This document shows, in pieces, positions 12,258-24,253 of a DNA stretch of 64,000 nt. Every line of letters starts with the position of its first letter. The stretch's first letter is position 1. This DNA is from Rhizobium lentis (GTDB lineage Bacteria > Pseudomonadota > Alphaproteobacteria > Rhizobiales > Rhizobiaceae): NCBI RefSeq assembly GCF_017352135.1, contig NZ_CP071454.1, forward strand, positions 1,397,501-1,461,500. The letters are read 5' to 3'. A program made the translations under genes and the position numbers. Under the pieces are notes generated by a model. The model saw nothing but the letters and a program-made list of their open reading frames with translations, was not told the DNA's origin and did not search any database.

Positions 12258-12515
12258 TCAGGCGGCGAGCATCGGATCGAGCTTGCCCGCCCGGTCGAGC
12301 GCGAACAGATCGTCGCAGCCACCAACGTGATCGGCTCCGATGAAGATCTGCGGGAAAGTCGTGCGCCCGTTCGACTTGCCGATCATCTCCTGGCGGAGAT
12401 CTGGCGAATAGGTCGCGTCGTGCTCGACATATTCGACCCCTTTTTGTTCCAGAAGCGATTTGGCGCGGGTGCAATAGCCGCAGAATTGCCGTGTATAGAT
12501 CGTGACGGGTACCAT
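12258..12515 (-). CDS. grxC: glutaredoxin 3 (GrxC)
   Basis: An 85-residue dithiol glutaredoxin that reduces protein and mixed disulfides at the expense of glutathione. The redox motif CGYC lies in TRQFCGYCTRAKSLL near residues 11-14, and TTFPQIFIGADHVGGCDDL carries the TxP loop and the glutathione-binding GGxDDL type segment. The start at 12515 has GGAG upstream; an earlier in-frame ATG at 12575 would add 20 residues not found in the family. It sits 31 bases after comF and 10 bases before the nitrilase gene. Confidence 0.95.
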   Translation of the reverse strand: MVPVTIYTRQFCGYCTRAKSLLEQKGVEYVEHDATYSPDLRQEMIGKSNGRTTFPQIFIGADHVGGCDDLFALDRAGKLDPMLAA

Positions 12516-12546
12516 GTTATCTCCAGACAGATTCCGGGTATTTCTG

Positions 12547-13323
12547 TCATATAGGTTCGGAGAGAGCCCTTGCAAAGGTCAAAACCGTGATCTCGGCCGC
12601 ACCCGCCTTGCGCAGCGTCCGGCTTGCGGCAGCGACTGTCGCCCCTGTCGTATAGACGTCGTCGACGAGAACGATGCGCTTGCCGAAAATATCGTTTTCA
12701 CGATCCTTTGCGATCGCGAAGGCTCCTCTGACATTGTCCTCGCGCGCTTTGGCGCCGAGGCCGACCTGCTGGCTGGTGCGCTTGACGCGCAGAAGCGTGG
12801 TGGCAAGCAGCGGCTTGCCGGAAAGTTTCGCCATGTGGCGGGCAAGCTCGGCCGCCTGATTGAACTTGCGCGCCAGTATGCGGGTGCGGTGCAGCGGCAC
12901 TGGGATCAGCCCGTCGCAGCTTTCGACCGCACCGTCAGAGGCACGCAGCATCCAGGCCGCCATCATCGGCGCCAGATCGGTGCGATCGCGATATTTCAGT
13001 CCATGCACGAGATCGCGAACCGCGTGATCATGGGTCGCCGCCGACCGCAACCGGTCGAAAGGCGGCGGATTGGCGATCGCCTCGGCGCTGACGATCCCGG
13101 CGCCGAGGTCGTGCGAAAAGGGAATGCCGAGCACCTCGCAATAGGGCCGTTCGATGAAGCGGATGCCGGACCAGCATTTCGCGCACAGTCCGCGGTGGCC
13201 ACCTGTGGAAATACCGCAGACGGAACAGGCGGGCGGATAGAAAAAATCAGCAAGCGCCGAAAATGGTCGCAGGAACTGCGTCCGTAAAGACTTTGACGGA
13301 CTTTCGGAATCGGTCGGCCCCAT
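12547..13323 (-). CDS. ComF family protein (phosphoribosyltransferase-like)
   Basis: 258-residue member of the ComF/GntX family, linked to DNA uptake in competent bacteria and of unclear role elsewhere. Two zinc-binding CxxC pairs (CSVCG near 33 and CAKCW near 48) form the N-terminal double ribbon, and the C-terminal type I phosphoribosyltransferase fold shows the PRPP loop IVLVDDVYTTGATV near 205. It is the first gene of the comF-grxC-nitrilase-DUF1178 set and is divergent from the methyltransferase gene at 13401. Confidence 0.9.
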   Translation of the reverse strand: MGPTDSESPSKSLRTQFLRPFSALADFFYPPACSVCGISTGGHRGLCAKCWSGIRFIERPYCEVLGIPFSHDLGAGIVSAEAIANPPPFDRLRSAATHDHAVRDLVHGLKYRDRTDLAPMMAAWMLRASDGAVESCDGLIPVPLHRTRILARKFNQAAELARHMAKLSGKPLLATTLLRVKRTSQQVGLGAKAREDNVRGAFAIAKDRENDIFGKRIVLVDDVYTTGATVAAASRTLRKAGAAEITVLTFARALSEPI

Positions 13324-13400
13324 ACGGGCGAGACTAGCGCATATGCCTGAAAAGGAAAATCGCCTTGCCGCCTAGACGACCGGGGACTAAGGACACTGCC

Positions 13401-14285
13401 ATGGAAACGATCTTCGACAGAGACCTGATCGCCGCACGTCGCCATCGCGCGCTTGTCAACAACGACCAGAAAGCCGCCTTCCTGCTGGACATCGCCGCCG
13501 AGGAAATGGCCGAGAGGCTTGCCGTCGTCGAGCGGCACTTCGAAACCGCTGTAGAGTTGCACGGCACGACCGGCGCGGCGGCCCGCATGGCGATGGCAAC
13601 GGGCAAGATCGGCACGATGATCCGAGTCGAGAGCGAGAAGGCTTATGCGGGCGGAGGCGAAACCCTTATCGAAGCGCCGCTCGAGGACGTGCCGCTTGCG
13701 CCGCAGTCGGCCAATCTCATTCTTGCGCCGCTCAGCCTGCATCTGACCAACGATACACCGGGTGTCTTCATCCAGATTCGCCGTGCCCTGAAACCGGACG
13801 GCCTGTTCCTGGCGGCCATCCCCGGCGCCGGCACGCTGCAGGAATTGCGCGACGTGCTCCTGGCCGCCGAGGTCGAATTGACGGGCGGGGCCAGCCCACG
13901 CGTCATCCCCTTCGCCGATGTGCGCGATGTCGGCGGCCTTCTGCAGCGCGCCGGCTTCACCCTGCCGGTGATCGACGCGGAGACCTATACGGTGCGATAC
14001 GCTTCGCTCTTTCCGCTGATGCGCGATCTCAGGGCGATGGGCATGAGCAATCCGCTCGCAGCCCGCAGCCGCATGCCGCTGACGCGGGCCTTCTTCCTGC
14101 GCGCAGCAGAGATCTACGCCGAGCGCTATTCCGATCCCGACGGACGCATTCGCGCGACATTCTCGATCATCTATGTCTCTGGATGGGTTGCCCACGAGAG
14201 CCAGCAGAAGCCGCTCCAGCCGGGTTCGGCCAAAGCGCGCCTTGCCGACGCGCTGAAAGTGGACGAGCACAAGCTCAGGCAGTAA
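13401..14285 (+). CDS. class I SAM-dependent methyltransferase (BioC/NDUFAF5-like)
   Basis: 294-residue methyltransferase. The N-terminus METIFDRDLIAARRHRA resembles the bacterial homologues of NDUFAF5, a complex I assembly factor that hydroxylates an arginine. The SAM fold is degenerate at motif I (residues 40-65), but SANLILAPLSLHLTNDTPGVFIQIRRALKPDGLFLAAIPG near 108-147 is a good methyltransferase core, and PFADVRDVGGLLQRAGF near 180 is typical of this group. Substrate unknown. Start at 13401 follows TAAGGA at suitable spacing. Confidence 0.85.
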   Translation: METIFDRDLIAARRHRALVNNDQKAAFLLDIAAEEMAERLAVVERHFETAVELHGTTGAAARMAMATGKIGTMIRVESEKAYAGGGETLIEAPLEDVPLAPQSANLILAPLSLHLTNDTPGVFIQIRRALKPDGLFLAAIPGAGTLQELRDVLLAAEVELTGGASPRVIPFADVRDVGGLLQRAGFTLPVIDAETYTVRYASLFPLMRDLRAMGMSNPLAARSRMPLTRAFFLRAAEIYAERYSDPDGRIRATFSIIYVSGWVAHESQQKPLQPGSAKARLADALKVDEHKLRQ

Positions 14286-14300
14286 TCGTCGGCTGCTTCT

Positions 14301-14468
14301 TCAATTGACGGTCATCGTGTTGGTGACCACGCTGAAGACATTCTGCAGGCTGCCGGTAAAGATGCCGAGACCGGAGACGAGCGCTGTGCAGATGACGGCG
14401 GCGATCAGGCCGTATTCAACCGCCGTCGCACCTGTGCCGTCTGCAAGAAATGCTTTCAAAAGACGCAT
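14301..14468 (-). CDS. Flp/Fap-type pilin subunit
   Basis: 55-residue protein, MRLLKAFLADGTGATAVEYG followed by a single hydrophobic helix LIAAVICTALVSGLGIF and a short C-terminal tail. The layout (short basic leader, Gly, then ATAVEYGLIAA) is the Flp type IVb prepilin signature, with processing expected before the hydrophobic stretch by a TadV/CpaA-type peptidase. The gene is too short for most gene callers. No tad/cpa assembly genes are in the window, so the secretion machinery must be elsewhere. The following minus-strand gene upstream (14551-14868) encodes a small membrane protein that could be unrelated. Confidence 0.85.
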   Translation of the reverse strand: MRLLKAFLADGTGATAVEYGLIAAVICTALVSGLGIFTGSLQNVFSVVTNTMTVN

Positions 14469-14550
14469 TACCCCAACCTTCTGCGTGAACCGGATGCAAC
14501 GATCAATTCTACGGCCACCTGGCGGTGTCCGTCATTCCAAGCAACCGGCT

Positions 14551-14868
14551 TCAGCAACCGGCGCCAACACCGTAGCCCTGGACGACGCAGACCGAGCCGG
14601 GCGTATCCTGAAGCACGCTGCGACGAATCGTATAGTGCTTGCCGCTTTCGTTCTTCGGGATCGATCCGGTTGTGATCGTATCGAAATCGACCGGCGCGCT
14701 CGCAAAGACGCTTTTCTTCGAGGAATCCGCCAGCATCGGCGTCAGAATCAGCGTCAGCGCGACCACCGCCGTGCCAAAAAGAAGGGCGATATTGAGCGCG
14801 CCCGTCCTGCGCGAGGCAGACGAAGCCCGTTCCTTTTCCCGGACAGCTTTCCAGAAATCATCGTCCAT
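14551..14868 (-). CDS. small single-pass membrane protein of unknown function
   Basis: 105 residues starting MDDDFWKAVREKERASSASR. A single membrane helix (NIALLFGTAVVALTLILTPML, about 27-47) is followed by an external segment that ends SVLQDTPGSVCVVQGYGVGAGC, with two cysteines that could pair in the periplasm. I recognise no domain. The start at 14868 is the first methionine giving this compact topology; the frame stays open upstream through unlikely sequence. Lies 82 bases upstream of the pilin gene on the same strand. Confidence 0.7.
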   Translation of the reverse strand: MDDDFWKAVREKERASSASRRTGALNIALLFGTAVVALTLILTPMLADSSKKSVFASAPVDFDTITTGSIPKNESGKHYTIRRSVLQDTPGSVCVVQGYGVGAGC

Positions 14869-14993
14869 GACGTCAAGCCTTTTAAATACGCACGCCAGAT
14901 GCTTGATTGAGGCCGATCTTTGGCAGAAGGTGTTAAACGATCCATTAATATCCACAGCCGAAAACGGCACGGCGAGACAATAATCAGAGAATG

Positions 14994-15407
14994 CTAAAGT
15001 AAATCCTGCAGCATCGGGATGAGCGGCTCGTCGGCCGGCGGCATCGGGTAATCCCGGAGCGCCTGCGCCCGCACCCATTTCAAAGCCTGCCCCTCGCGGC
15101 CATGGGCAATCCCCTCATAGCGCCGGCAGATATAAAGCGGCATCAACAGGTGGAACGTTTCGTAGGAATGGCTGGCGAAAGTGAGCGGTGCCAGGCAGGC
15201 GATCTTGGTCTTGATGCCGAGCTCTTCCTCGAGTTCGCGCACCAGCGTCTCCTCCGGCGTCTCGCCGGGCTCGACTTTGCCGCCGGGAAACTCCCAGAGC
15301 CCGGCCAGCGACTTTCCCTCGGGGCGCTGTGCCAACAGGATACGGCCATCGGCATCGATCAAGGCGCAGGCGGCGACCAGCAATAATTTCCGGCCTGCCT
15401 CGCTCAT
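14994..15407 (-). CDS. mutT: Nudix hydrolase, 8-oxo-dGTP diphosphatase (MutT)
   Basis: 137-residue MutT-type enzyme that removes oxidised dGTP from the nucleotide pool. The Nudix box is complete: GGKVEPGETPEETLVRELEE followed by ELGI near residues 42-65, and the N-terminal strand LLLVAACALIDADGRILLAQRPEGKSLAG is characteristic of MutT. The start at 15407 overlaps the stop of the GNAT gene as ATGA, indicating coupling in the ppiC-argJ-GNAT-mutT run. Confidence 0.93.
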   Translation of the reverse strand: MSEAGRKLLLVAACALIDADGRILLAQRPEGKSLAGLWEFPGGKVEPGETPEETLVRELEEELGIKTKIACLAPLTFASHSYETFHLLMPLYICRRYEGIAHGREGQALKWVRAQALRDYPMPPADEPLIPMLQDLL

Positions 15408-16180
15408 CGCGGCTCCCGCTGCCAATAGCAATAGTGATAGGCGTCGCGAAAACCAAGGCGTTCATAGAGTGCGATGGCCGGGCGATTGGAAAGCTTGACC
15501 TGCAGCCAGGCCGAGCGGGCGCTGCGCATGCGCGCCCAGCGTAGCGCCGACGTCAGGATTTCAGTGCCGAGCCCTTCGCGTCGCCGCGTTTCGCAGACCG
15601 AAAGCGACATGATGCCGGCAAGATCGTTGTCCTGGACGCAGAGCACGGTCGCGAGCGGCCCTTTTGCCGCATTTTCGATCAAGAAGAGGCCCGACGGCGG
15701 TTTGATCGCCGAAATGATCTCGGCAAGCGCCGGTTTCAAGATCGCCGGCGCCTTCTCGACCGCCAGATTGGCATCGACGAAACGGCCGACATCATGGGTC
15801 GGCAGATGATCGAGAGTATCCGGCAGCTCAGCCTCGGCGAGATCGCATGTCATCACCACCGTCTCGTCGAACCGTGTCCAGTTCTGGGTGCGCAGAAGCT
15901 CGATCAGCACCGGCGAGGCGAGCGGCGTCTGCCGGACGACGGCGGCGCGGCCATAGGCTTCGAACTTCCGGCTCGCCTTTTCCAGACGAATCTCGACGTC
16001 GCGATGATCCGAGGGATCGAGCGGCACGATGGAATTCAGCCGGTTCGACGGGTAGCCCGCCGTCAATCGCACCTGCCAGCTACCGTCGTACTGCACCGAT
16101 GCCGCCGGCCAGGCGCGAAAGCCGACAGCCTCCAGCCTGCGGACCAGCGGCAAATTCTGCGAGGAAATAGATGCCTGCAT
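15404..16180 (-). CDS. GNAT family N-acetyltransferase
   Basis: 258-residue acetyltransferase. The C-terminal half holds the acetyl-CoA site: GIMSLSVCETRRREGLGTEIL (V/I-xx-xRRxGxG/A) and ARSAWLQVKLSNRPAIALYERLGF, with the LYERLGF motif close to the end. The N-terminal half is less conserved. Substrate unknown. It lies between argJ, an N-acetyltransferase of arginine synthesis, and mutT; placement after argJ is usual in rhizobia to my knowledge. The chosen start (16180) leaves an 11-base overlap-free junction with argJ; in-frame starts at 16210 and 16222 would overlap argJ. Confidence 0.87.
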   Translation of the reverse strand: MQASISSQNLPLVRRLEAVGFRAWPAASVQYDGSWQVRLTAGYPSNRLNSIVPLDPSDHRDVEIRLEKASRKFEAYGRAAVVRQTPLASPVLIELLRTQNWTRFDETVVMTCDLAEAELPDTLDHLPTHDVGRFVDANLAVEKAPAILKPALAEIISAIKPPSGLFLIENAAKGPLATVLCVQDNDLAGIMSLSVCETRRREGLGTEILTSALRWARMRSARSAWLQVKLSNRPAIALYERLGFRDAYHYCYWQREPR

Positions 16181-16190
16181 CAATGAACGA

Positions 16191-17432
16191 TCAGCTCCGA
16201 TAGTCGCCATTGATCGCAACATATTCCTTGGTGAGGTCGCAGGTCCAGACGGTTGCCGAACCGGTGCCGAGGCCGATATCGACCTTGACGGGGATATCTT
16301 GCGCCTTCATCACATTCGAGGCGGCTTCCTCGGAGTAGCCGGGATCACGCTCGCCGTTGACGGCGACCCTGACATCGCCGAACCAGATGGCGAGCCGGTC
16401 GCGATCTGCCATCTCGCCGGATTTGCCGACGGCCATGACGATGCGGCCCCAATTGGCGTCTTCGCCGGCGGCAGCCGTCTTGACCAGCGGCGAATTGGCG
16501 ATCGACAGCGCGATGCGCTTGGCCGCGGCATCGCTTTCAGCGCCTGTCACGGTGATTTCCAGCATCTTGGTGGCACCCTCACCGTCACGCACCACCTGCA
16601 GCGACAGATCCTTCAGCACCTCGTTGAGGGCCGCCCGGAAGGCGGCCAGGCGCGGATCATCGGCGCGGTCGATGTGCGGCTGGCTGTCCTCGGCCGCCGC
16701 ACCCGTTGCAAACAGCATCAGCGTGTCGGAGGTGGACGTGTCGCTGTCGACGGTCATCGAATTGAAGGTCGGCCCGACACCATCGGAGAGCAGCGCCTGC
16801 AGCGCTCCGGACGCGATGTCGGCGTCGGTGACGATGAAGGAGAGCATCGTCGCCATGTCGGGCGCGATCATGCCGGCGCCCTTGGCAATGCCGTTGATCG
16901 TCACCGCAATGCCGCCGATCTCGGCGCTGCGGGTCGACACCTTGGGATAGGTGTCGGTCGTCATGATCGCCTTGGCGGCCTCGAACCAGAAATCGCCGGT
17001 GGCCTCGGCCTGCATCCTGTCAAGGACACCGGCGAACTTGGTAGCATCGAGCGGTTCGCCGATGACGCCGGTCGATGCCAGATAGATCTCGTTCTCGCCG
17101 CAGCCGACGGCCGCCGCGGCCGACTTCGCAGTCAACTCGGTCGCCTGGCGGCCCTTCATGCCGGTAAAGGCATTGGCATTCCCGGAATTGACGACGACGG
17201 CCCGGGCGCTGCCATGGGGAAGATTGGCCCGGCAGAAATCCACGGGCGCCGACGGGCATTTGGAGCGGGTAAAGACCCCGGCGACGGCGGCCGGCTTGTC
17301 GAAGACCATCATCAGCACGTCGGTGCGGTTCTTGTACTTGATGCCGGCAGACGCCGTCGCCATGCGTACGCCTCGCAGCGAGGGCATGGCGACGAAGGAT
17401 TTCGGAGCGAGCGGAGAAACGGAACCGGACAT
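16191..17432 (-). CDS. argJ: bifunctional glutamate N-acetyltransferase / amino-acid acetyltransferase ArgJ
   Basis: ArgJ transfers the acetyl group of N-acetylornithine to glutamate (and may also use acetyl-CoA), so it runs the cyclic arginine pathway. The 413 residues include the self-cleavage site in [20 protein letters not shown] near 190-210, where the Thr of the ATML motif becomes the N-terminal nucleophile of the beta chain, and the oxyanion segment STGVIGEPL near 118. An [15 protein letters not shown] motif lies in the C-terminal half. Start chosen at 17432 with an AGG-type site; the frame is open further upstream. The other arginine gene here, argH, is at 42747. Confidence 0.96.
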   Translation of the reverse strand: MSGSVSPLAPKSFVAMPSLRGVRMATASAGIKYKNRTDVLMMVFDKPAAVAGVFTRSKCPSAPVDFCRANLPHGSARAVVVNSGNANAFTGMKGRQATELTAKSAAAAVGCGENEIYLASTGVIGEPLDATKFAGVLDRMQAEATGDFWFEAAKAIMTTDTYPKVSTRSAEIGGIAVTINGIAKGAGMIAPDMATMLSFIVTDADIASGALQALLSDGVGPTFNSMTVDSDTSTSDTLMLFATGAAAEDSQPHIDRADDPRLAAFRAALNEVLKDLSLQVVRDGEGATKMLEITVTGAESDAAAKRIALSIANSPLVKTAAAGEDANWGRIVMAVGKSGEMADRDRLAIWFGDVRVAVNGERDPGYSEEAASNVMKAQDIPVKVDIGLGTGSATVWTCDLTKEYVAINGDYRS

Positions 17433-17539
17433 GATGAAACCTGCCAATGAGCATTTCCAGGCGGCATCAGAGCCGGATCGCCGTCTGGAAATGCGACAAC
17501 ATAGTGAAGGGCCCGGAAGAACCGGGCCCGATGCGAACA

Positions 17540-18421
17540 TTACTGCTGCGGCGCCGGCGCGGCAGGCTCGCTGCCCGGCTCCGGCTGCTTGTTGGCTTCG
17601 TCGTAACCCTTGCGCAGCGCCTCGTCCGAGATCTCGATCTTGGCAGACGTCTTGGCCTGGTTGAGGAGAGCAAGATACTTGTCGCGCATGACGAGCTGAC
17701 GAACCTGGTCCTGCACCTGGTCGAAGGGCGGCGGCGGAGCGTCACGCTTGTCCTCCACCTTGATGACGTGATAGCCGAAATCGGTCTTGACGGGCGTCTT
17801 GGAATAGGTGCCCTTGTCGAGCGCGAAGGCCGCGTCCTCGAATTCCTTGACCATGCGACCGCGCGAGAAATAGCCGAGGTCGCCGCCTTCCGATTTGTTC
17901 GGATCGGTGGATTTTTCCTTGGCGAGCTCGGCGAAATCCTTGCCGGCGTCGAGCTGCTTGATGATGTCCTTGGCTTCCTCTTCGGTCTTGACGAGAATGT
18001 GACGGGCGTGGACTTCCTCCTGCTTCGGGAGGGCTGCGACTTCCTTGTCGTAGCGAGCCTTGACCTCGTCCGGCGTCACGGTGTCGACGACATGCTTCTT
18101 GAAATAGGCGTTGTGCAGCTCGCGATCGGAGAGATACTGCATGCGCTTCTTGAATTCGTCGGTCTGATCGAGCTTCTCAGCCGCGGCATTGGCGGCAAGA
18201 AGCTTCACGTCGATGGCGGCGGAGAGAGCTGCGACCTTCTTCTTGTCGTCGGGGAGCTGCGCCAGCTGCGGATCGAGATTGGCGACGGCGAGATCGAGTT
18301 CCGACTGGTGGATCTCCAGATTGCCGACCTTGGCGACGACGGCGTCCTCTGCATGAGCCGGAACCTGGAATGCAACGAAAGTTGCAAAGGCCAGCAGGGC
18401 GAATTTATTGGTGCTCAACAT
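17540..18421 (-). CDS. periplasmic peptidyl-prolyl isomerase (parvulin type)
   Basis: Exported folding catalyst of 293 residues. A Sec signal peptide ([24 protein letters not shown], cut before ED) is followed by a SurA-N-like helical region (25-140), and a PpiC/parvulin domain (about 140-235) with [33 protein letters not shown] and [14 protein letters not shown]. The C-terminal tail is Pro/Ala-rich. GAAGGG sits 7 bases before the ATG at 18421, which decides against the GTG 15 bases earlier. It is divergent from secA, so export machinery and a periplasmic chaperone share a control region, and it precedes argJ. Confidence 0.93.
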   Translation of the reverse strand: MLSTNKFALLAFATFVAFQVPAHAEDAVVAKVGNLEIHQSELDLAVANLDPQLAQLPDDKKKVAALSAAIDVKLLAANAAAEKLDQTDEFKKRMQYLSDRELHNAYFKKHVVDTVTPDEVKARYDKEVAALPKQEEVHARHILVKTEEEAKDIIKQLDAGKDFAELAKEKSTDPNKSEGGDLGYFSRGRMVKEFEDAAFALDKGTYSKTPVKTDFGYHVIKVEDKRDAPPPPFDQVQDQVRQLVMRDKYLALLNQAKTSAKIEISDEALRKGYDEANKQPEPGSEPAAPAPQQ

Positions 18422-18436
18422 CAAATAACCCTTCAC

Positions 18437-18667
18437 AGTTATATCGCCGGCTTCAGCATTGCCTATTCCAGCTCAAAATAGCCATCAACACCGGATTGTG
18501 GCCTTTCTGCATCCGCCAAATCCGTTGACATCATTCGACCCCCCTCTTATCTGTCACGCAACCTCGCGTCCAGAACAGTTTCCGGGCGTTTCAAGGCATG
18601 CGCCTGATTTTCGGCCGGGCCGCGGACAAGAAACGTCGCGGATGAATATTGAGAAAGGACCAGTCAC
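18437..18667. promoter_or_regulatory. divergent control region of the parvulin gene and secA
   Basis: On the plus strand TTGACA at 18525-18530 is followed after 17 bases by TATCTG at 18548-18553, a good housekeeping promoter about 115 bases upstream of the secA start. An AGAAAGGA ribosome site lies just before the secA ATG. No gene is apparent in this spacer. Confidence 0.6.
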
Positions 18668-21382
<2,715 letters not shown>

Positions 21383-21401
21383 GAAAATCGCAACGACGCT
21401 G

Positions 21402-21427
21402 AAAATGCCGCCTTCGGGCGGCATTTT
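21402..21427 (+). terminator. intrinsic terminator of secA
   Basis: Stem AAAATGCCGCC, tetraloop TTCG, GGCGGCATTTT, followed by CTTTCT; begins 19 bases after the secA stop. Confidence 0.85.
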
Positions 21428-21559
21428 CTTTCTGCGGCAACGCCGGAAAGTAACAGTTCCGCGTTGGACGACGAGCCGCATCCGGAACCGTTTCTTAACC
21501 CTGCTCTGTCAAGACTTCAGGGACGATTTGCCTGACCTTCAGAGTTTTGCGTGTTCATC

Positions 21560-22975
21560 ATGGCAGTCATAGAAACAGCGGAGAAACTGCTGCCGGCGGG
21601 TCTGCGCCCGATCGGCGGGCGTACGCTGCGCATGCTTGCGGCCGTGCTCACCGAGGGTGGGGAGAAGGCCACCGCCCAGCGCATGGCGCTGACGGCCTTC
21701 TCGATCCGTATCCTCAGTGCCGCGCTCGCCTTTATCTCCCAGATCGTCCTCGCCCGGCTGATGGGCGAATATGAGTATGGCGTCTTCGTTTTCGTCTGGG
21801 TGCTGGTCGTCATGGTTGGCGATCTCTCCTGTCTGGGCTTTCACACCGCCATTGTCCGTTTTCTGCCGCAGTACAAGGCGGCAGGCGCCTTCGACGAAAT
21901 CCGCGGGCTGACCGGCACGGCACGGGTTTTCGCACTGCTTTCGGGCACGGCGATGCTCGCGGCCGGCATGCTCGGACTGCACTTCTTCGGCGATACGATC
22001 GAGGCCTATTATCTCGTCCCGATCTTCCTCGGCCTGCTGGCCATGCCGATGATTGCACTCGGCGATATTCTGGAAGGCACCTCGCGGGCGAACCATTGGG
22101 CGGTGATGGCGCTGAGCCCGGTCTATATCATCCGCCCGATCCTCATCATCGCCTTCATGCTGATCGCGATTGCCATGGGCGCCCCGCATACGGCCGTCAC
22201 GGCGATGCAGGCAGCGCTTGCCGCCACCTTCGTCACTGCCCTCGGCCAATATGGCGCAACCCTCTACCGCCTGCGCCGGCATTTCGACGAAGGCCCGCGC
22301 AAGGTCGATTTCCTCGCCTGGCTCAGTGTCGCCTTCCCGATCTTCCTGATCGAGGGCGTGAGTTTCCTGCTCACCAATTCCGATGTCGTCGTCGTCGGCA
22401 TTTTCCTCGAGCCGCACGACGTCGCCATTTATTTCGCCGCCGCCAAGACCATGGCGCTGGTTCATTTCATCAATTTCTCGGTGAAGGCCGCCGCCGGCCC
22501 GCGCTTTTCCGCGATCATCGCCGAAGGTGATCATGCCCAGCTCGCGAGCGCCGCCGCCGACGCAGCCCGTTGGACCTTCTGGCCGGCGCTCGGCGTCGGT
22601 CTTGCCGTGCTGGCGGCCGGCCATTTGCTGTTGTCGCTGTTCGGCGGCGCGTTCACCGCAGGTTATCTCGTCATGGCGATCCTGCTCGCCGGCATCCTCG
22701 CCAAATCGCTGGTCGGTCCCGCCGAGACGCTGCTGATGATGGCGGGCAAGCAGAATCTCTGCGTCGCGCTCTATGCCGGCGCCCTCACCGCCAATGTCAG
22801 CCTCAACCTCGCATTGATCCCGGATTATGGCATCGAAGGCACTGCGATCGCCACGGCCTCGGCGATGGCGGTTGAGGCCATCCTTCTGCATGTCGCCGTG
22901 CGCCGTGCGCTCGGCATCGTCCTCTTCGCCTTCACCAGCCCCTCCGCCGCAACGCCAGAAATGAGAGTTCGATAG
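21560..22975 (+). CDS. oligosaccharide flippase family protein (Wzx/MVF-like)
   Basis: 471-residue integral membrane protein with about 12-14 predicted helices, for example LSAALAFISQIVLARLMGEYEYG near 50, FVWVLVVMVGDLSCLGF, and paired helices up to the C-terminus. The first membrane segment with the ARLMGEYEYG motif and the following YG...FLPQY segment are typical of polysaccharide flippases that move lipid-linked sugars across the inner membrane. Start ATG 21560 is preferred, but GTG 21551 is possible and neither has a strong ribosome site. The next gene begins directly after its stop, so the two probably form an operon for a surface polysaccharide. Confidence 0.85.
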   Translation: MAVIETAEKLLPAGLRPIGGRTLRMLAAVLTEGGEKATAQRMALTAFSIRILSAALAFISQIVLARLMGEYEYGVFVFVWVLVVMVGDLSCLGFHTAIVRFLPQYKAAGAFDEIRGLTGTARVFALLSGTAMLAAGMLGLHFFGDTIEAYYLVPIFLGLLAMPMIALGDILEGTSRANHWAVMALSPVYIIRPILIIAFMLIAIAMGAPHTAVTAMQAALAATFVTALGQYGATLYRLRRHFDEGPRKVDFLAWLSVAFPIFLIEGVSFLLTNSDVVVVGIFLEPHDVAIYFAAAKTMALVHFINFSVKAAAGPRFSAIIAEGDHAQLASAAADAARWTFWPALGVGLAVLAAGHLLLSLFGGAFTAGYLVMAILLAGILAKSLVGPAETLLMMAGKQNLCVALYAGALTANVSLNLALIPDYGIEGTAIATASAMAVEAILLHVAVRRALGIVLFAFTSPSAATPEMRVR

Positions 22976-24253
22976 ATGGTGCGCCTGCCCCCCGTCACCG
23001 AAAGCACCGACAGCATCAGCAACCGGATGATTCATGATCTCGCGGCGCTGCATTTCGAAGCGCCGCAGGCCGAGGCCCGTGCCGAGATCGGCCGGCCGGG
23101 GCGCGAACTCTGCCTCTATCCCGGCAAGCTCGGCTACGAACTTCAGGACGAGCTCGACTTCCTCTCCAACCGGGCGATGGAACCGAACGTCTTTTTCTCC
23201 GGCCGCTTCCTCGCACCCGCGATGCCACGGATCGAAGACCGGCAGGTGAACTTCGCCCTGATCCGCGACCACAATGACAGCCGCAGCCGCATGCGCTTCC
23301 TCCTGCCGTTTTCGGTCGATAAACCGGGCTTTGCCGTCGGCCCCTCGATCATCCGCGGCTGGTCGAACAGCTTCGGCCCGCTCGGCACGCCGCTGGTCGA
23401 CAGCGAAGATGCGGCCGAAACCCTCGACAATTTCTTCGAGGGTCTCACCGTTCCCGATCTCAACCTGCCGAGCACCCTGGTCTTGCCGGATCTGAGATTG
23501 AACGGAATTTTCGTGCGCATGCTCAAGGCCGTGGCGCTCAGCCGCAATCTTCCGCTGACGGTGACCAATCCCTATCTGCGTCCGATGCTGCAGAGCGAGG
23601 AAGAAGCGCCCGCCTACCTCGGCAAAACCATCTCCTCCTCGCATATGCGCGAGATGCGCCGCCAGTGGCGGCTGCTGGAGGAACAGGGAACGGCGGTCTA
23701 CGCCGTCGCCCGCCAGCCGCGTGACGTCCATATCCGCTTCGAGGAATTCCTGGCAATGGAGGCCGGCGGCTGGAAGGGCAAGCGGCGAAGCGCGCTCGTC
23801 ACCGATCGTTATCATACCGCCTTCGCCCGCGAGGCGGTGTGGAACCTTGCCGCCGTCGACGCCGTGCGCATCCATACGATCGATCTCAACGGCAAGGCGA
23901 TCGCCGCCATCGTCGTTTTGATGATGGGTGGCGAGGCCTATACCTGGAAGACCGCCTATGACGAGAACTATGCCCGCTATTCGCCGGGCAAGCTCTTGAT
24001 GAGCGAACTCACGGAATGGCATCTCGACGACGCCAATATCGTGCGCTCGGATTCCTGCGCCGTTTCCGATCATCCGATCATGAGCCGCTTCTGGCAGGAG
24101 CGCGAGGAGATGGGCACGCTGGTCATCGGCCTAACCCAGAACGGCGACCGCGACATGCGCCAGGCGGCCGCGCAGCTTCACATGTACCGCAGCACCCGCA
24201 ACATGGCAAAGATGCTGCGTGAGAAGATCATGTCGCTCGCTGGCCGAGGTTAG
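22976..24253 (+). CDS. GNAT/FemAB-like acyltransferase (CelD-like), likely polysaccharide-linked
   Basis: 425-residue protein with an Acetyltransf_6-like (FemAB/CelD) domain in its second half: SSSHMREMRRQWRLLEEQGTAVYAVARQP, FLAMEAGGWKGKRRSAL near 250-270 and the AVVVL-type strand AIAAIVVLMMGGEAYTWKTAYDENYARYSPGKLLM near 305-340, which matches the YxxxSPG(x)L signature of that group. Such proteins often sit in exopolysaccharide or cellulose clusters, and here the gene starts right after the flippase stop. The acceptor is unknown. The last 26 bases overlap the convergent acyl-CoA synthetase gene. Confidence 0.78.
   Translation: MVRLPPVTESTDSISNRMIHDLAALHFEAPQAEARAEIGRPGRELCLYPGKLGYELQDELDFLSNRAMEPNVFFSGRFLAPAMPRIEDRQVNFALIRDHNDSRSRMRFLLPFSVDKPGFAVGPSIIRGWSNSFGPLGTPLVDSEDAAETLDNFFEGLTVPDLNLPSTLVLPDLRLNGIFVRMLKAVALSRNLPLTVTNPYLRPMLQSEEEAPAYLGKTISSSHMREMRRQWRLLEEQGTAVYAVARQPRDVHIRFEEFLAMEAGGWKGKRRSALVTDRYHTAFAREAVWNLAAVDAVRIHTIDLNGKAIAAIVVLMMGGEAYTWKTAYDENYARYSPGKLLMSELTEWHLDDANIVRSDSCAVSDHPIMSRFWQEREEMGTLVIGLTQNGDRDMRQAAAQLHMYRSTRNMAKMLREKIMSLAGRG

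Noticed and set aside
21539..24073. 844-codon antisense frame across the flippase and GNAT genes
   Set aside because: It spans two real genes and has composition typical of reverse-strand shadows (His, Arg, Glu, Gly-rich without domains).
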